Assembly: GCA_028564705.1 (NCBI GenBank)
Contig: JAPXFQ010000344.1
Coordinates: 1,493,001-1,557,000, forward strand
DNA from: Apricaphanius iberus
Taxonomy: Eukaryota; Chordata; Actinopteri; Cyprinodontiformes; Aphaniidae
Reading direction: 5' to 3'
Length of the DNA: 64,000 bases
Shown: one piece after another, positions 61,956 through 64,000 of the stretch
Numbering within the stretch: the stretch's first letter is position 1
Layout: every line of letters begins with the position of its first letter
Program-made: the position numbers and the translations under genes
The notes under the pieces: generated by a model
Databases searched by the model: none
What the model saw: only the letters and a program-made list of their open reading frames with translations
What the model was told of the DNA's origin: nothing

Positions 61956-64000
61956 CTCTTGATATTAGTTCCTTAAATTGACTTTGATAATCATCTTTTT
62001 ATCTGCCAAAAGTCATCAGCTAGCAGAGCAAAGAATCCCCTTTCACTCAGTCTGATCATTTTCACAATGAAATCAACTTATATCCCTCTGTGATGTTTAT
62101 AACCTACGCTCAGCTGTTCACATCGAATATGTATATATCAAAAATTAGGTATCTGAAAAGTAAAAACTGGTTAAATACAAGGAAAAATATCAAGTTGCAT
62201 TGGACACATTTTAGGATAAAAATAAATTGGATTAATAACTTTGAAAACATTGTTTGTTCAGGTAGTCCCTTTATGGCACAAAGCTGACCTTGTACAACTT
62301 TTTGCTCTATATATGGATGTATTTTAACAACAGGCCAGTGTTTTGCTAAGATAAAAAAAATGCTGAGTTTAAAATGTAATAACCAAATTGTTAAGTAGTC
62401 TATAATTTAATGTTAAATATTTCACCTGTATATATCTTATGAAGCAGGTTTGTTTCTCATAATTCAGATTAGGAATTGAACATATTTTTTGGTAAATAGA
62501 AAAAAAATTCTAAACAGAAAACAGACAAAAAATTAAATAAAGAAACTGTTATGATGTTAGGCGTTTTTCTCAGTTAGTTAATCTAATAATTTTAGTTGAT
62601 TTCTATTTAATCAAATAGTACTGGCTACTCCTTCTACTCCTTTTAGCAGGAAGATAACTGTTTTAATTGGAAGAAAGATGAGCCACCCTCTATAAGCAGA
62701 CAGATATAAGATATTATGCTTAGAGTTAAATTTATCAGTTAGGAAAGAGGAAATCCCATCAGCTTTTTTATGTAAAAAAGATTAAGTCCAGGAATTTTGA
62801 AGAGAAAGTTTGAAAGCAAGTATTTTCAACTGGTGGCAAAAGTTACCTTAGGTTTAGTGTAAAAACACCTAGAAGATTACAACTGAAGAGGAAGGAAAAT
62901 GGACAAGAGTTTAGTGAGCTCAGCAACCTTCTTCCAGGATGAAGAAAGGAGCATTGAACACAGAGAAAAGCCACTGTAAATCTGGCCATGTGGAAAGTAG
63001 CAGCTATGCTAGGGAAGAAATAGTCAGTCAAGGGAGAGTCAGCATACAGGAGAAGCTCTACAAGGTCTCAGTGGATATTTTAAGTGCTAGCTAGTGCTAG
63101 CTAATGTTAGCTACATGACATCTTATATGCGACTTCTGAGTTTTAGGCATTTTAACTGCAACTTTTTACAAGCAGGTCACTTTACAAACAAAGTTAAAAC
63201 ACACATCATTAGTTATCATTTCAACTGAGTTACATCGTATGTGTGATTCAGGGGGTTAGACAAGTTGACCCTCAAATAACTTTTATAGCTCTATTGACTT
63301 TCCTTTATTATTTTTACAGCCATGGGAGCCATGGACCGACCGGAAGGGGAGGAAACTTGGGTTCCCCATTGGTTTTGGACTGACAGGCGCAAATTAGAGA
63401 TTATCTAAACGTCCTTAAGAAGTTTATTGTTTAGTGGTATCTTTCCTGAATTTGTATATTTTTTGAAAATGCATTGCTAGGATGCATAGCTCTCATTTTG
63501 GGATAAAGCCTAGTTTACACTTCTCCATCTATGCCAAAATGCAACATCATTGTATGTCAACGCAAGGCTTCTCCGTCACCTATGCAGCCACGGACAGAGT
63601 AGAGCACAATTTTTCTAACTATCCATCTCTGTCAACAGAGAGCAAATCACTGATTGGTAAGCCCAGCAACATCCAGGGGTCATTTCACCAGAATGGGGCT
63701 CTATAGTCACTGTAACCAGTAGTCAATGCAGCGTTTGGGCACTACATGCTTTATATTGAAAGGCCAGTTCATCTAATATGGTCTTTTGGTGATTTTTTTT
63801 TAACACCAGGAGGTGGAAAAAACAACAAAACAGACTGCTGTGTTTGTTTCCATGTCTTTTTAGAGTATTGAGTAAGCTGCACTGCTAGTAAAAACCTTCC
63901 AGTTCAATCAAAATATACTTTTTATTGTCCATTGCTCCTTGATCGGGGATGCATTTACTAGCTGGAGATAATAAACTCTACTTAACCAGAAATGACGTCG
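61956..64000. other. presumed 5' flank or intron, no gene seen
   Basis: AT-rich. An acceptor-like TTTTTACAG followed by a short ATG frame (MGAMDRPEGEETW) begins near 63321 on the plus strand and stops after 28 codons; I do not recognise it. Nothing else stands out. Confidence 0.4.

Overview
This is a vertebrate nuclear genomic window, almost certainly from a ray-finned (teleost) fish. The evidence is split genes with GT-AG introns, AT-rich intergenic DNA with CpG scarcity, many microsatellites, and a repeat complement typical of teleosts: tRNA-derived SINEs, an L2-like LINE, a LINE with a GGAT-type tail, a Tc1 remnant and hAT-like MITEs. Nothing prokaryotic or viral was recognised.

Two protein-coding genes are supported. 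On the minus strand, ten consecutive coding exons between 32449 and 21181 encode the ETO/MTG-family co-repressor Cbfa2t2 (MTGR1). They cover NHR1/TAFH, NHR2, NHR3 and the MYND zinc finger, 605 codons ending in a stop at 21181-21183. All splice phases agree. Only a short N-terminal exon is missing; it was not found in the remaining 31.5 kb upstream, so intron 1 is probably very long. On the plus strand, the terminal coding exon of a NECAB-family calcium-binding protein gene (probably necab3) lies at 2799-2827, in tail-to-tail orientation with cbfa2t2. About 18 kb of repeat-rich DNA separates the two stop codons.

Layout: 1-2798 last necab3 intron; 2799-4200 necab3 last exon and 3' UTR; 4200-21000 intergenic repeats (foldback element 6522-8046, hAT-like MITE 8355-8711, unidentified repeat 12690-13215, L2-like LINE broken by a SINE 15460-16395, Tc1 remnant 17815-18075, a common teleost repeat 18120-18905); 21000-32449 cbfa2t2; 32450-64000 intron 1 and/or 5' flank, with a CpG-richer patch near 38.2 kb, SINEs, TIR elements, the second copy of the unidentified repeat (47555-48057) and a 5'-truncated LINE with target-site duplication (52334-53199).

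The most interesting lead is an exon-like block at 24693-24940 (minus) in the cbfa2t2 intron just after the NHR2 exon. It has a splice acceptor in the right phase, a sharp rise in third-position GC exactly at that acceptor, a hydrophobic segment and a stop codon. Its position matches the alternative exon 9a of human ETO/RUNX1T1, so it may be an alternative 3' terminal exon giving a co-repressor without NHR3 and MYND. This is inference and needs transcript data.
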